In this document: in pieces, positions 1 through 11,911 of the stretch
How the letters are laid out: every line of letters begins with the position of its first letter
How positions within the stretch are numbered: the first letter of the stretch is position 1
Assembly: GCA_014529385.2 (NCBI GenBank)
Contig: CM043966.1
Coordinates: 107,347,587 to 107,411,586 of the forward strand
Direction of reading: 5' to 3'
Source: Adiantum capillus-veneris
Taxonomy: Eukaryota; Streptophyta; Polypodiopsida; Polypodiales; Pteridaceae
DNA length: 64,000 bases
Made by a program: the position numbers and the translations under genes
The notes under the pieces: generated by a model
Told to the model about the DNA's origin: nothing
What the model saw: the letters and a program-made list of their open reading frames with translations, nothing else
The model's database searches: none

Positions 1-43
1 GCCAGTCCTCCGTCCGGAGTGCGCTGAAAAAGCCCCCCCCCTT

Positions 44-119
<76 letters not shown>

Positions 120-400
120 CTGTCTCCCTATTGAGCGTAAGTACCAGTGTTCAGGAAAAATGTGTCTCAGCTCAATATCGTGCCGTTTTCAATTTCTAAA
201 ATGCCGGTTCACGGCAAGGGGGAAAAGAAGAAATTCCACCCCATAATAGAGAAAAATAGTGTAAAAACCTAAAATGTAGCCTAATTTTCTAAAATTTCCT
301 CTTGGCAAATTCAAGGAACGGAATTTTGTATGTTTGGAAATGAGCTCTCTCTCTCTCTCTCTGCCAGCCCTCCGTCCGGCGCTGAAAAAGGCCCCCCCTT

Positions 401-412
<12 letters not shown>
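1..412. repeat. Internal tandem repeat with CT microsatellites
   Basis: Bases 1-50 and 362-412 are near copies (gccag..cctccgtccgg, then gctgaaaaa, a C run and tttgcgctctct), giving a unit of about 360 bp, each followed by a CT array (48-117 and about 404-450). A third short CT run lies at 345-361. The same arrangement, GA arrays each preceded by a roughly 0.3 kb unit, appears in the Helitron at 39082-40442. Confidence 0.8.
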
Positions 413-458
<46 letters not shown>

Positions 459-697
459 TTCAATTGTCGGGCGGCGCTCAGGGCTGCACACTGGCGTGGG
501 GCTTCGCGCTTCATGCAGTCTCTCTCTCAAACTCTCTCTCTTCGTGCAGTCTTTGTCCGCTGCCGGGCGCCAAGGCACACCGCCTGAAGTTTCACGCAAC
601 CTCTCGCAAGAGATCGCCTGAAGTTGCCGGAGCATGCTGCTGATGACGTGTGTCAGGGGGAGCCAGAATCCCCTCCCCCATTATCTATTAGTATAGA
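1..697 (-). mobile_element. Non-autonomous Helitron, 5' end (cut by window edge)
   Basis: Read on the minus strand the element starts at 697 with TCTATACTAATAGATAA, the same 5' terminus as the complete Helitron at 39082, and is preceded by A, as expected for insertion between A and T. Next to the terminus both copies carry a run of G/C ending in TGACAC. The body holds no Rep/helicase coding sequence, only CT arrays and a repeated block that includes the ctccgtccgg...gctgaaaaa motif. The 3' end lies outside the window. Helitrons move by rolling-circle replication using a helicase supplied in trans. Family assignment is by comparison with the other copy in this window. Confidence 0.7.
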
Positions 698-1411
698 TAG
701 AAGGTTGACAGAACAAAAATTTCTTAGTCCCCACAAAACATCAACTGTTTCCAAGTTCAATTCTACGCTCACCTCTTTTTTCCTATAGCAGTTACATCAA
801 GTGTTTCCAACTTCAATTCTACTCTCACCTCTTGTTTCTATAGCAGATCTAGCATTCCCGCCCGGGGCGATACAAGAGGACATCCATGAGTGCTAACGGG
901 TTGCTTGTCCACCTTCGTACCCATGAGTGCTAATGGGTCGCTTCGCTACCTTCGAACCCATGACTTGGGTCATGGAGGATGAAGACTCAACCAACCAAGT
1001 TAGCTCCTTTGGACTATGCTGATCCCTAATTTGACCTTCGCCTATCGAAAAAGGCCTTGAATCATGGCCAAGCTACAAGAGGCCTAGCATATGGAAATTC
1101 AAAGTCGGGTATCATGTGCATCGGTCTTTGAATTCAAACTTTGTAGAGTGGAAACGGTACTCATTGTTGCTATCATTGAGCTGTGTTGTGCATAAAGAAA
1201 CAATAGCGTGTTTGGGAAAAATGATTTTCATACCATGCATGATGCCTCGCTATGCTTCTTAAAAGAGGAAATTTCAAAAAATTCCCCTATCTTTTACCTT
1301 TTTAGACTGTTTTTCTTATTAGTGCGATGCCGCCGCCTTCAGCGGTGCTATGTGGATTTTCTTTCAAAAACCCTTTTGCTCATATCATTATCTTGTGTAC
1401 TGTTACATGCC
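698..1411. other. Spacer without recognisable gene
   Basis: AT-rich sequence with no convincing coding region. Bases 885-960 contain an imperfect direct repeat (acccatgagtgctaa.gggt followed by cttcg) of about 43 bases. I see nothing else in it. Confidence 0.6.
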
Positions 1412-1952
1412 TCAAGGTGCAAGTGTACGTGATTGCATTTGGTAAAAATAGCCCAGAGCAGTTTCTTGATCCTTGCCTTCAAGATGCAAGCGTATGCGAT
1501 TACATCTAGAGAGACACACTTGCTTCGCACACATTGAAAAACAACCCAAATCTTCTTGGCCTTGTCCAAGTTGAGCATATCCCGCAATCATTGCATTCCA
1601 AGAGACGACATCCCAAGCACGAAGCTCCTCAACCACTTTTTTGTGCCTTATGAAGTGCACCACATTTGGCATACATGTTGACCAAGGTAGTGTCCAGAAC
1701 GACGTTTTCTTTCAACAACCCGTAACTCACACAATCATCATGAATTATTTTGCCTATAGTAGCATCTTGTGTAATTCTTGGTTCCACACTAATTGAAAAC
1801 GATTTAGAGCTTCTTCTTGTACCCATGTTGGACATATCTTCAAAGAGCCCTCTAAGGGACGACATCCCACACATGCAATTCATGAAAGCTACATACCTAT
1901 TTTGCATAGCCCGATTGATGGATATGGAGGTGGAGATGGTAGTGTTCTGCAT
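1412..1952 (-). pseudogene. PPR protein fragment, frameshifted
   Basis: Pieces of a plant-type pentatricopeptide repeat protein follow each other on the minus strand in different frames. About 1640-1770 gives LVNMYAKCGALHKAQ; about 1545-1640 gives DVVSWNAMIAGYAQLG; about 1465-1530 gives LDVIAYACILKA; about 1412-1475 gives TALGYFYQMQS. These are the standard wording of L and S type PPR motifs of DYW-class organelle RNA-editing factors. At least two frameshifts separate the pieces and neither a start nor a DYW domain is visible, so this is a decayed fragment. The phrases resemble the large fern and lycophyte families best (recalled, not searched). Confidence 0.75.
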
Positions 1953-2516
1953 TGCTCAAGGTAGGGCAATACGCGACAAGGCGACATAGTAGATCCCAAC
2001 CTGTAGTGCTAAAGAGCAAGACACGACATAATCATGGGGGATATGGAGATGGCTCTTATTGCCAACAGTGTGAGTTCTTACTGTCTCATGCTACCGCTTG
2101 AGATCCACGGCCTCAAATTGAAGCCCTCAAATCTCTTTCATAGCCCTTGCTTTGGGCCATGGCATTCTGCATTGCGGCCCGACCCAACTGCCCACCCCTT
2201 TCTTGTCTTTTAAGGAGAAAAATGGACATTGAACATTTTAGAAGGGAGGGGTGGCACGAAATCCGAAGGAGAGAGAGAGAGAGAGAGAGAACCATTCTTT
2301 GGTCGCCTTCTCTCTCAATCTTTTCGAACACCTCTGCTCTCTATCATTGGTCATCTTGATTCTTTCGCAATACCAGCTTTGAGAGGTTTGAGAGTAGAGC
2401 AAAAGTAGGGAGGTTAGAGACCATGTGATGGGGGCCCATTGGGGGTTTGAGAGCTAAAGAAACGCAACAAGCCCTCGACTCCCTTGAGTGCTCGACTTTG
2501 ATTAAGATACATACAA

Positions 2517-2518
<2 letters not shown>
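1953..2518. other. Spacer
   Basis: No coding region recognised. A short GA array sits at about 2269-2291. Confidence 0.5.

Positions 2519-2563
<45 letters not shown>
2519..2563. repeat. CT microsatellite
   Basis: About 22 uninterrupted CT units in otherwise non-repetitive DNA. Confidence 0.95.
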
Positions 2564-2567
<4 letters not shown>

Positions 2568-3424
2568 CATGGGTGGGTGTGTTGCTCGCAATTCAAGCCT
2601 TGAGGATGCTAGCAAACCCCAGAGCATACCGCACCTCAATCAGCCGATTTGTGCTACCCATTGGTTGGGTTGGAGAAGGTGACATGGGGGATGCATGTGC
2701 AATGGCTCCCAGAGTTCAAGGCATTGTTGGCATCCCGTCGATTCTGAGCATTCAAAGTAGCACCCACGTTTGCAGCCCAAGCATGGTTGGCAACCATGCT
2801 AGTAGAGGAAGTGCAAAGAAAGGGAAATGGTCCAAAGAGAAGAGCACCATCTGTGCTTGCAGCCACGTGGATAGGGTAAAGGGGCCAATAAAGGCCACTT
2901 AACTTGTGGAGCCTAGATCTCATGTCTTCGAACTCAATTATAACGAGTGAGTAGCTCGTTTGATTCGTCTCATCGAGAGCTTTTTGAAAAAAATTGATCT
3001 CGAGTTTTTTGACAATCGAAGTCGAAAGTTACAATTCCGTTTGTGCAATCCCGTGTAGCAAAGATGGGTGTGAAAAGCGAGACACACCAACCCCAAAAGA
3101 GAGACATGGGTGCCAGCAATGCTTGAACTCACCCATTGCCCAATGAAAAGGATTCAAATCAAATAAGCTAACCGTTCATCATCCTTTTGAATTGTGGAAA
3201 TAGGTCCAACTTCGTTAGTGGGGTTGTCATTGTCCTTCATTTGGGGGTGGCTTTTTATTGCCCCCTTACTTCATGTGCTTTTCAAATTTTACTTATACAT
3301 TAAGTTATACATAGATGTCACCTAAAACAAAGCCCATGACAGAACTTATACACTAAATTTCTACTTTCATATTAAAACTTCAGGTAAATTTTCACCAATT
3401 GATGTGTGTGGGTGTTTGTTTGTT
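2564..3424. other. Spacer without recognisable gene
   Basis: Open frames here are short and overlap on both strands without family resemblance. I see nothing I can name. Confidence 0.5.

Positions 3425-3505
<81 letters not shown>
3425..3505. repeat. Compound GT/GA microsatellite
   Basis: A GT run (about 3425-3449) passes directly into a GA run of nearly 30 units. Confidence 0.95.
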
Positions 3506-3512
<7 letters not shown>

Positions 3513-4031
3513 ATTAGTGGCTTCTATGAGAGAGATTAGCATGAGCTCAAGTAAGTGCTTGAAAATCTTTCCTAAGAAACTACAAAAGCCTATATATTAT
3601 ATATAAAAATAAATATAATATATATATTCAGCTCAAATATTTTGAGTCTCGATGGTTGATTTAAAAAAAACTCGAGTCTTGACCATTGACATCTCTCGCT
3701 TTTGCAATGTACACTTCAAAGTGTAGAGCTTGCCAGTGGTTTGTGGCAACCAATCATAGGACCCATGTAGCACACATCTAGAGGGCAAGAGGAAGTAGTC
3801 GGATAGAAGAGGGCACAAGGAGATTGAGGGCTTGGGAGTAAAGTTGGAGGGTAGTTTAAGAGGATAGATGGAATAGCAAGCTAACGCAAATCAGTTGAGG
3901 AGTTAGGGAGAGAGCACAAGGAGAAACAGGGAGGGGAAGGCCATAGCCAGAGGGATTTTCATCTACATGTAATGATTTAATGCCTAATATATATATGTGT
4001 GTGTGTGTGTATATATATATATACATATATA
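3506..4031. other. Spacer ending in GT/TA repeats
   Basis: AT-rich with no gene. The last 50 bases are mixed TA and GT dinucleotide repeats that abut the first base of element A, so that element lies at or in a dinucleotide tract. Confidence 0.6.
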
Positions 4032-4913
4032 TGTCATAAAATCTAATATCTAAACAACCCAAATGATTTTTTCATATCAAACTAATCATTTAATGTGGGA
4101 GAATAAATGGGAACAAGGGTTAGAATATAAACATATGCTTATGGATCTGTCTCAACACTCGGCCAAGGTTAAAGGGGTCAAAAGGAGAGATGGTCTGTCA
4201 AAAAGCAAGGCTAGCTAATGGAGCTTAAAGACCTTAGGGTTAGCTTCATTAAACACTTCCAAAGGTCTTAGACCTTAGGTTAAAGCTAGGCCTATGCTTG
4301 AGGTGCTTGATTATTAAAAGTGCATGAGATGCTTGATAGCTAAGGTGCAACTTAAGCTAGGCATGCAATTGAAGGTCCAAAGCAATCCCTACAAGTAGGG
4401 GGAGAGCCCTTGAATCTAGGGGATGGTAGAGAGAGATTCCATACTCTTACTAAACCTATGCTTGATGACTAGGTGCTTAAGCAAGTATGGGGCCAAGTAG
4501 CTTGGGCTTGAAAGTCAATATGCAAGCCTACAAAGGAGGGGGCGAGCCATGCAAGTAGGGGGAATGGCTGGATGACTTCTCTCTCCCCCAAACGGCACCC
4601 CTCGCTTAAGATACAAGAAGGACACATGTCAAGCCCCTAGCTAGGTTGCCCTCAAGGAGTGTTCAAAAGCCTATTGGTTGATCCTTAGAGAGCTCCAATG
4701 AGGATTTTGCTAATTAAATTGATTGTTGAGGCATTTATCTAGCCCTCTCTCTCAAAGCGGAGAGGGGGACACTTGTCCACAGACTACATCTACTACTTGA
4801 CTTGACCCAGGCTTGCGATTGGCTAGGCTTGAGAGCACCAATGAGAAAAAATCATGAGCTAGAAAGAGGGGTGGACCCAAGAAACTAGGGGACTTGCTTG
4901 CAGGGTATACTCT

Positions 4914-4955
<42 letters not shown>

Positions 4956-5621
4956 GTGCAAAGTGCAAATTGCAAGAGCTCCATCTCCTTCTCCAAGCTT
5001 GTTGAGAAGTTGAGAGCCTACACCAACACTCTTGGGTATGGAATGCAAATCCAACCAAGAGCCATGCTCCAATGCTTGCCATATTTTTCATCATTACTAT
5101 GCTATTATGCTATGCTATGAAAGAAGAGTGATGATAAGTGAGGAACTATCTCTTTCTCGTATGTTACTTCTTCTTTCTCTTTCCGACCCTCATTCCCCAC
5201 TAGCTCTCTCCACCTTTGAAGGTGTTTCAGGACTTGGGACTGAGGCCGGGGATGGTTAATGATTTTACAAGATTATTTTATGCTCGTGATGCATGAAGCT
5301 TTCCATATTCATTGCATCACCTAGGTCACAATAAACTCAAAGATTGTATTGACCAAGTCTCTCTTGATGGGAGAATCTATTATACAAAAGCCTATTGGAG
5401 GGGGGACCAGCTCCACATAAATCCGGTCCTCAACTTTTGTCAAGTTCTCTAACTCTCTCTCTTGCAAAAGTGTTGTTCATGCCAAGTTAACTAAATGTAT
5501 ATTTAAGTTGCTATTGTTAATCAAGTTCACCTTTTATGTTCTCAAAGTAGTCTCATGAAAATGCTCACTCTAATTCTCTTAATTTCGCTATTCTTAAAGT
5601 TCATAGGCGATTTCCATTACA
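4032..5621 (+). repeat. Element A 5' LTR
   Basis: Begins TGTCATAAAATC and ends CCATTACA, with the primer site one base further on. Contains a CT array (about 4916-4952) and reappears at 11050-12585. Confidence 0.93.
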
Positions 5622-5622
5622 T

Positions 5623-5634
5623 TGGTATCAGAGC
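5623..5634 (+). other. Primer-binding site, initiator tRNA-Met type
   Basis: TGGTATCAGAGC lies one base after the 5' LTR. This is the usual plant site complementary to the 3' end of initiator Met tRNA, used to start minus-strand DNA synthesis. Bases 5635-6031 are untranslated leader with no gene. Confidence 0.95.
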
Positions 5635-6031
5635 TATTGGTTTCTCTTTTCTTGCTTAAGTAGAGAGGTCCTTAAGTTGTCCATGAAAGGTTTGACCTGT
5701 TCATTTTTCAATAGGGTAAGTGTGACAAGGATCTATTATCTTGGTTGAGAAGGACTTAGTTGGAGGTACATCGGTGGGAACTATAGTCTTAATAATGGGG
5801 TCTCTCGGGGCTTGCCTTTGGCTTAACCATTAATGAGCTATGAGCAAGCTCAACAGGAACCATAATCAACCGAGCAACGTTAGACCCTATCTACTAGTCT
5901 TTGCAATCAACAATGTCTAAACCATGGGTGTGGCTGCTTGAGAACTAATTTTCAAATGTAAAGAAGAGTAGCGCCTAAGGTTTTTGATGGTACAAAAGCA
6001 CAAAGTAATTCTGTACATAAGTTTAATTAGC

Positions 6032-7408
6032 ATGGATGAAAATAACCAAGAGAGTAGAATGAACATTGATAACTTTGATTTTGCACATGAAGGTGCTAAT
6101 GATGAAGATGCCCCCATATTTGTTAATTACCTTGTTACTAGGTTGCAACAAGCTATGGGAAACCCTACTTTGCAAGCCCAAGTTACTCAACAACTTCGTG
6201 CTTATGGGATTTCCCTTCCTCTCCAAGAGAAGAGAGAGCTTAGGAGGCCTCTTGAAAAGACTCCCAAAAGAAGACTCTCTCCCATAAGAGAGGAGGAATC
6301 CAAAAAACGAGAAATAAACAAATCCCTAAGTTCCTCTGAAGATGTGGCTCCACAAAGACGATGGTCTAGACAGTTGCCAACTCCTCTAATGAGGAAACGG
6401 TCAACCTATAGTCCTTCTCCTCCTCACTCCAAAAGGGAAGAGAGGAAACAAAGGAAGAAAAAGGCAAGAAAGAAGTCACACTCTTCTCCATTACCCTGCA
6501 TAGTATAGTGAAGTTCCCAAAAGCTCAAAAAGTTTAAAGAGGGAGGAAGAGTATCACTTTTCTTACCTATGATGGAACCTTTGGTGCTACCGACAAAGTA
6601 TTGGCCTTCATCCAGCAATTTGATGTGGCCTTTGGAGACGAGGGCTTCACAGAGTCCTCCAAGCTACGCCACGTAGCTATGCACTTCCAAAATTTAGCTC
6701 GTCAATGGTGGGCTAGCCTTTGTGGCAATGAAGAAGCCCCAAAGACATGGAAAACTCTTACAATTTTCCATCATGAAGCAATTCCTTGCAAGCGATGCAA
6801 AGGACAAAGTGCTTACCGATTGGTGGAGTTTGAAGCTTCTCTCCCATGAGTTAATCCACAAATATGTGGACAAGTTTTGGGATTTAGATCTCAAGGCTAC
6901 TTTCTCTCAACAGACAGAGTTCGCCGAGCAAAAGAAACAATTCTGTGCGGGATTACCCGAAGAGATGGCTGAGTACGTTAACTCCCAACGACCTGGTTCT
7001 ATTACTGAAGTAATCAACCACACTATGGTTGCTTCACATGTCAATATCCAACAAGGGGCTAAAAGGAATGGCAAGTCCATCGAAAGCAAAGACAAAAGTG
7101 ATGCAAAGGGGAAAAACAATGCCTAAAATTCTTCCCAAGGCAATAACAACAACAACAACAACAACATCAATCGGTCCAAGGAGAAGGAGTTTTACAAAGG
7201 TAAAAATAAACTCCCTCCTAAAGAGCTTGAAGATTTTTGTAAGGACCACAAATGTTTTAAGTGTGGGGAGCAAGGACATGGCTATCGTTTTTGCCCCAAG
7301 AGAATTTCCCGCAATGAGACTCCTAGAGCTTCCATGATCGAAGCTCCAAAAGAGGATGCTCATTGCAAATGATCACCTCTCTCCTATGCTTGGGGAAAGG
7401 TAAGGGAG
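6032..7408 (+). pseudogene. Element A gag (broken)
   Basis: Starts with ATG at 6032 in the context NNQESRMNID, shared with B and H. The Arg/Ser-rich part runs to about 6480, where a deletion relative to B and a TAG at 6506 end the first frame. Capsid-type sequence follows (FIQQFDVAFGDEGFTESSKL at about 6607, QFCAGLPEEMAEY at about 6940), with a shift near 6760. A TAA at 7124 cuts the frame before the zinc knuckle CFKCGEQGHGYRFC (about 7253-7294). The product would be the nucleocapsid/capsid precursor that packages element RNA; this copy cannot make it. Confidence 0.9.
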
Positions 7409-9250
7409 CATGATGCCTTCATCTTGTTTGACCCTGGCTCTACTCACAACTTTATATCAATGGAGTTGGCCACTAAGTTGGGCATTCAAGATTTTGAGAT
7501 GGGAGATACTGTAACTGCCGATGGAGATTTCAAGGGACAACAAGCCTCCGTTACTCCCTTGATTGGGTAGTTGAGGCTTCATGCTCAAAGCTACATCGAC
7601 AAAGAAGACTTTTTCATCTCTCCTCTCCAACATGAGGATGTTATCCTAGGGGCACCATGGTTCAACCGCATGGCTGCCAACATGACGTTCCCTAAAAGGA
7701 GAATCTACTTCACCTACAGGGAAAAGAGCATGTATATAGATGCTAGTGAGTCCGGTCGTACTATACCACTTGTAAATTCTCGTGCTTTTGATTAAGCAAT
7801 GGCAAGCTCAGTTTCTGCGTACATGGTTTTTGTCAAAGAGTCCCTAAAAGGTCCTAATGCTTCATTAAATGTAAAAGGTAGGAACCAAGAGGAGTTAGAC
7901 TTGTCTAATTTTCTAAATGGATTCCAAGATGTGTTCATCAATGATATCCCTATGGACTTACCTCCAAAACGAGGGAATTGAGCTCCTACCTAAAAGCTCA
8001 CCGCCTAACAAGCCTCCTTATCGAGTTTCCCAATCTCAACAAGAGGAGATTATGAGGCAAGTACAAGCACTGGTAGACAAAGGGATGGTGAGGCCTAGCT
8101 CCTCTCCCTTTTGTTCTCTAGTCCTTTTAGTGAAAAACAAAGATGGTACATACCACATGTGTGTGGACTATCGAGCGCTTAACCATATCACTATCAAAAA
8201 CATTTCCCATACTATCGGTAGAAGATCTACTTAATAAGCTACAAGACTCTACCTACTTCAGTAGGATTGATCTTAAAAGTGTCTATCATCAAATAAGGAT
8301 AATGAATGAAGATATTCTAAAGACCGCGTTTTGTACAACATTTGGTCTTTATGAATATCTAGTCATGTCTTTTGGCTAATGCACCAGCCACGTTCAATCG
8401 TTTAATGGAGAAAATGTCTAGACCCTAACACAAATTCACTGGAGTGTTCTTTGATGATATCATCATCTACTCCAAGTTCTTGGATGAATAGAAGCAACGT
8501 CTCCATGTGATTTTTCAAGCTTTGAGGGAGAACAAGCTTTTTATCAATCAAAAGAAAAGTAAATTTCTCCTTCAAGAGATTCAATACTTAGGTCATATTA
8601 TCTCTCAAGATGGTATCCATATAGATCCATCAAAGTTGGAGGTAATAAAACCATGGCCTAATCCAAGGAATCTACATGAGATACAAAGCTTTTATGGGTA
8701 TGTGTGCATACTATAGATGCTTCATAGCAAAATTCTCTCAAATAGCCGGACCATTCCATGAATTAAGAAAGAAGAACGTTAAGTACTCATGGACTGCTAA
8801 AGAGCAAAATGCTTTTGACAAACTCAAAGAGAAGCTTACCTCCCAACCAGTCCTTATTATTTTGGATCTCTCAAAGCCATTTGAGGTCCAATGTGATGCT
8901 GGCGGTGATTGGCTTGGAGCAGTTTTGCTTCAAGAAGGACATGCCATAGCATATTAGAGCCGAAGGCTCAATGTCAATGAGCGGGTCTTCGGCATATATG
9001 AGAAAGAGATTTTAGCTGTTCAACATGCCCTAGACACATGGAAGTACTATCTATTGGGGTCTCCACTTATTTTGCAAAAAGACCACCAAAGTCTCAATTA
9101 CTTCATGATGCAAACGAAGCTTTTCGACAAACAAATGAGGTGGGAAAATTTTCTTTTGCAATTTATTTTCGTATTGCTCACATTGCTTGTAAGCACCAGT
9201 GGCTGATGCACTTTCACGATGACCAAGAGTTAATGCGGTGTCTATAACAA
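7409..9250 (+). pseudogene. Element A protease, RT and RNase H (broken)
   Basis: Protease: FDPGSTHNFIS at about 7429 with the catalytic Asp, then GAPWF (about 7651); an AAG-to-TAG type stop lies at 7568-7570 and another stop at 7793. [23 protein letters not shown] and the active site FFDDIIIYS (about 8449-8475) can be read, but shifts occur near 8215 and 8378 and a TAG near 8488. RNase H: FEVQCDAGGDWLGAVLL (about 8881) with a TAG at 8955, then a shifted remainder ending near 9230. Compared with B the catalytic FFDD is intact here although the frame is destroyed. Confidence 0.9.
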
Positions 9251-10691
9251 CTCACAATGATCTAGCTTCTATGACATATGAGTATGCTACTGACCCCGAC
9301 TTTAGAGACATGATGTCAGCCCTTGCATTGGGAAAGAAAGAAGAACCATTCACCTTGCAGGATGGTTTTCTTCTCCATGGCAATAGGCTATGTGATACCC
9401 ATTCCCTTCGTGAGAAATTTATGTATGAATCCCATGCTCCTCCCTATGCGGGGAATAGAGGCCTTCAAACTACTCTTTGAGGAGTAGAGACGTACTTCTA
9501 TTGGCCTACCATAAAAGTGGACATACAAGAGTATGTTTCAAAATGTGTGGTATGCCAAAAGACTATGTATGATAGAGGGAAGACACTTGGATTACTCCAG
9601 CCATTGCCAATCCCTAATTCACAGTGGGAGAGTATATCCATGGATTTTATCTTTGGATTACCCAAGTCTATCCATGGGATTACGGGAATATGGACAATAG
9701 TTGACATGTTTAGCAAGCAAGCATACTCTATTCCTATCAAAAAGACTATTAAGGCACACCAAATGGCAACTCTCTTCATATCTCAATTTTCAAACACCAT
9801 GGATTACCAACATCCATCGTGCTGGATAGAGATCCTAGAATGAGTAGTAAATTTTGAAAAGATCTCATCAAAAATCTAGGTATAAGATTGAATTTCTCTT
9901 CAGCCTATCACCCACAAAGGGATGGCAAAAGTGAGATAGCCTATCTTACAATACTTGATCTAGTAAAGACTTATGTTTCCGAAGTAGATCAATGCTCACA
10001 ATGATAATACTATCCATACTTCTACGGGAAAATCACCTTTTGAAATCATAGAGGGAAGACCTAAAAGTCCCTTGCTACTTAAAGTACATGGTAAGGTCTT
10101 CTTGCTACCAATGAGTATAGCCGTGACCTACAAGAATCTTTCCAAAAGATTAGGGAGGCTATATACATCTCTCAATAAAGGAAAAAAGATGCTGCTGACA
10201 AGCATAGAAGGGCCTTAACATTCAAAGAAAATGATTGGCTCTTACTTAAGTTTCCTATCAAGGCTCGATTGAGGCAAACGATGGGCAAAAATCCTACGGG
10301 CCATCAAAAGTATTATGCTAAACTAGTAAAAAGAAACTATGGTCCTTTTCAAATCTTGAAGCCAATCAATGATATGGCTTATCAACTCAAGTTTTCCAAC
10401 CATTGGCTAATACACAATGCTTTTCATGTAAGCCTACTTAAGCCCTACAAAGGAGAGCCACCAAGGGAACCAATTATTGAAGACCCTCTAAAAACCAAAG
10501 ACCAAGAAGAGGTGCTACAACCCAAAGCTATCCTTTGGCATGAATACAAGGTGCTATGACATGGTAAGATTATCCGATAATATCTTATTAAGTTCAAAAA
10601 TTATCCTTTTGAAGATGCTAGATGGATGCAAGGAATACAACTCAAGGAGAGTATGAACCTTGTCAATGCTTACAATGCTACACTAGAGTAA
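9251..10691 (+). pseudogene. Element A integrase and C-terminal domain (broken)
   Basis: N-terminal zinc-binding part (SHAPPYAGNRG then CVVCQK at about 9544), catalytic core start (ISMDFIFGLP, about 9637) and AYHPQRDGKSEIA (about 9903) are recognisable in several frames. A CGA-to-TGA stop precedes GVETYFYWP near 9479, a shift lies near 9786 and about 100 bases are missing near 10003 relative to B. The tail 10269-10691 matches the chromodomain-like end (YLIKFKNYPFEDARWMQGI), interrupted by stops near 10557 and 10578. The domain normally steers integration through chromatin contacts; that role is from family knowledge. Confidence 0.88.
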
Positions 10692-11049
10692 GAAAATGTA
10701 CATGTTTCTTTAAAATGACCAATTTTTTTGTCTTATAAGACTAACTCTGTTTTTATTGTGCACAAATTTAAATAGTATGCATGCTTAGAATCATGTTTGT
10801 GATGACAACATCTCTAAAACACCAAGTAGAATTTGTCACTCTACTTTGGGAGAATGAAATGGACTAAAGAGCAGACATGCTTGCGGCATCTACATCACCC
10901 AAGCACCAAATGGACTAGTCATCCATCTTGGAATGATGTCATAGGGTAAAAAGGGATCTTCTACCTGCTAAGAAATGTCAACTCATGACTAAGGGTTTAT
11001 CTCTTCTACCTCATAGTCGAGGACGACTATGATTTCAAGAGAGAGGTAA
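10692..11049 (+). other. Element A 3' untranslated region with stem-loops and polypurine tract
   Basis: No gene. Contains two inverted repeats also present in B: AAGTAGA...TCTACTT (about 10823-10845) and CATAGTCG-AGGA-CGACTATG (11012-11031). The purine tract AAGAGAGAGGTAAG just before the 3' LTR is the likely plus-strand primer. Confidence 0.8.
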
Positions 11050-11871
11050 GGTCATAAAATCTAATATCTAACCAGCCCAAATGATTTTCTCATATTAATT
11101 TGATCATTCAATGTGGTAGAATAAACAGGAACAAGGGTTAGAACATAGACGTGCTTATGGCTCTCTCTCAACACTGATCTTAGGATTAGCTTCATTAAAG
11201 ACTTCCAAAGGTTTGTGTAAAGGTCCTTAGCCCTTAGGTTAAAGTTAGGCATGTGCTTCAGGTGCTTGATAATTAAAAGTGCATGAGATGGTTGATAGCT
11301 AAGGTGAAACTTATGCTAGGCATGTGTTTGAAGGTCCAAGTGAATCCCTACAAGGAGGGGGAAAACCCTTGAAGCTAGGGGGATGGTAGAGAGAGAGAGG
11401 CCATACTGTTACTAACCCTATGCTTGATGACTAGGTGCTTAAGCAAGTAGGGGACCAAGTATCTTGGGATTGAAAGTCAATATGCAAGCCTACAAAGAAG
11501 GGGGAGAGCCATGCAAGTATGGGGGATGGTTGGATGACTTCTCTCTCTCCCAAAGGGCAACCCCGACTGAAGAGGCAAGAAGGACACATGTCAACTAGTT
11601 TTTTGTCGAGGAGTGTTCAAAAGACTATTGGTTGATCCTTAGAGAGGTCCAATGAGGATTTATCTAGTTAAATTAATTGTTTAGGCATTTATCTAGCCCT
11701 CTCTCTCAAAGAGGAAAGGGGGACACTTGTTCAAAGACTACATCTACTACTTGACTTGACCTAGGCTTGTGATTGGCTAGGCTTGAGAGAGCCAATGAGA
11801 AAAAAGAATGAGCTAGAAAGAGGGGTGGACCCAAGCAACTAGGGGGCTTGCTTTCACGGTATAATCTCCCA

Positions 11872-11911
<40 letters not shown>

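Noticed and set aside
43-643. Frames rich in Ser-Leu or Arg-Glu on both strands
   Set aside because: They are translations of CT/GA microsatellites and have no independent support. The same holds for frames at 3406, 39083-39850, 39816-40543 and similar places.
3085-3135. tRNA gene or tRNA-derived SINE on the minus strand (GAGTTCAAGC resembles a B box)
   Set aside because: No matching A box at the right spacing and no cloverleaf can be formed by eye.
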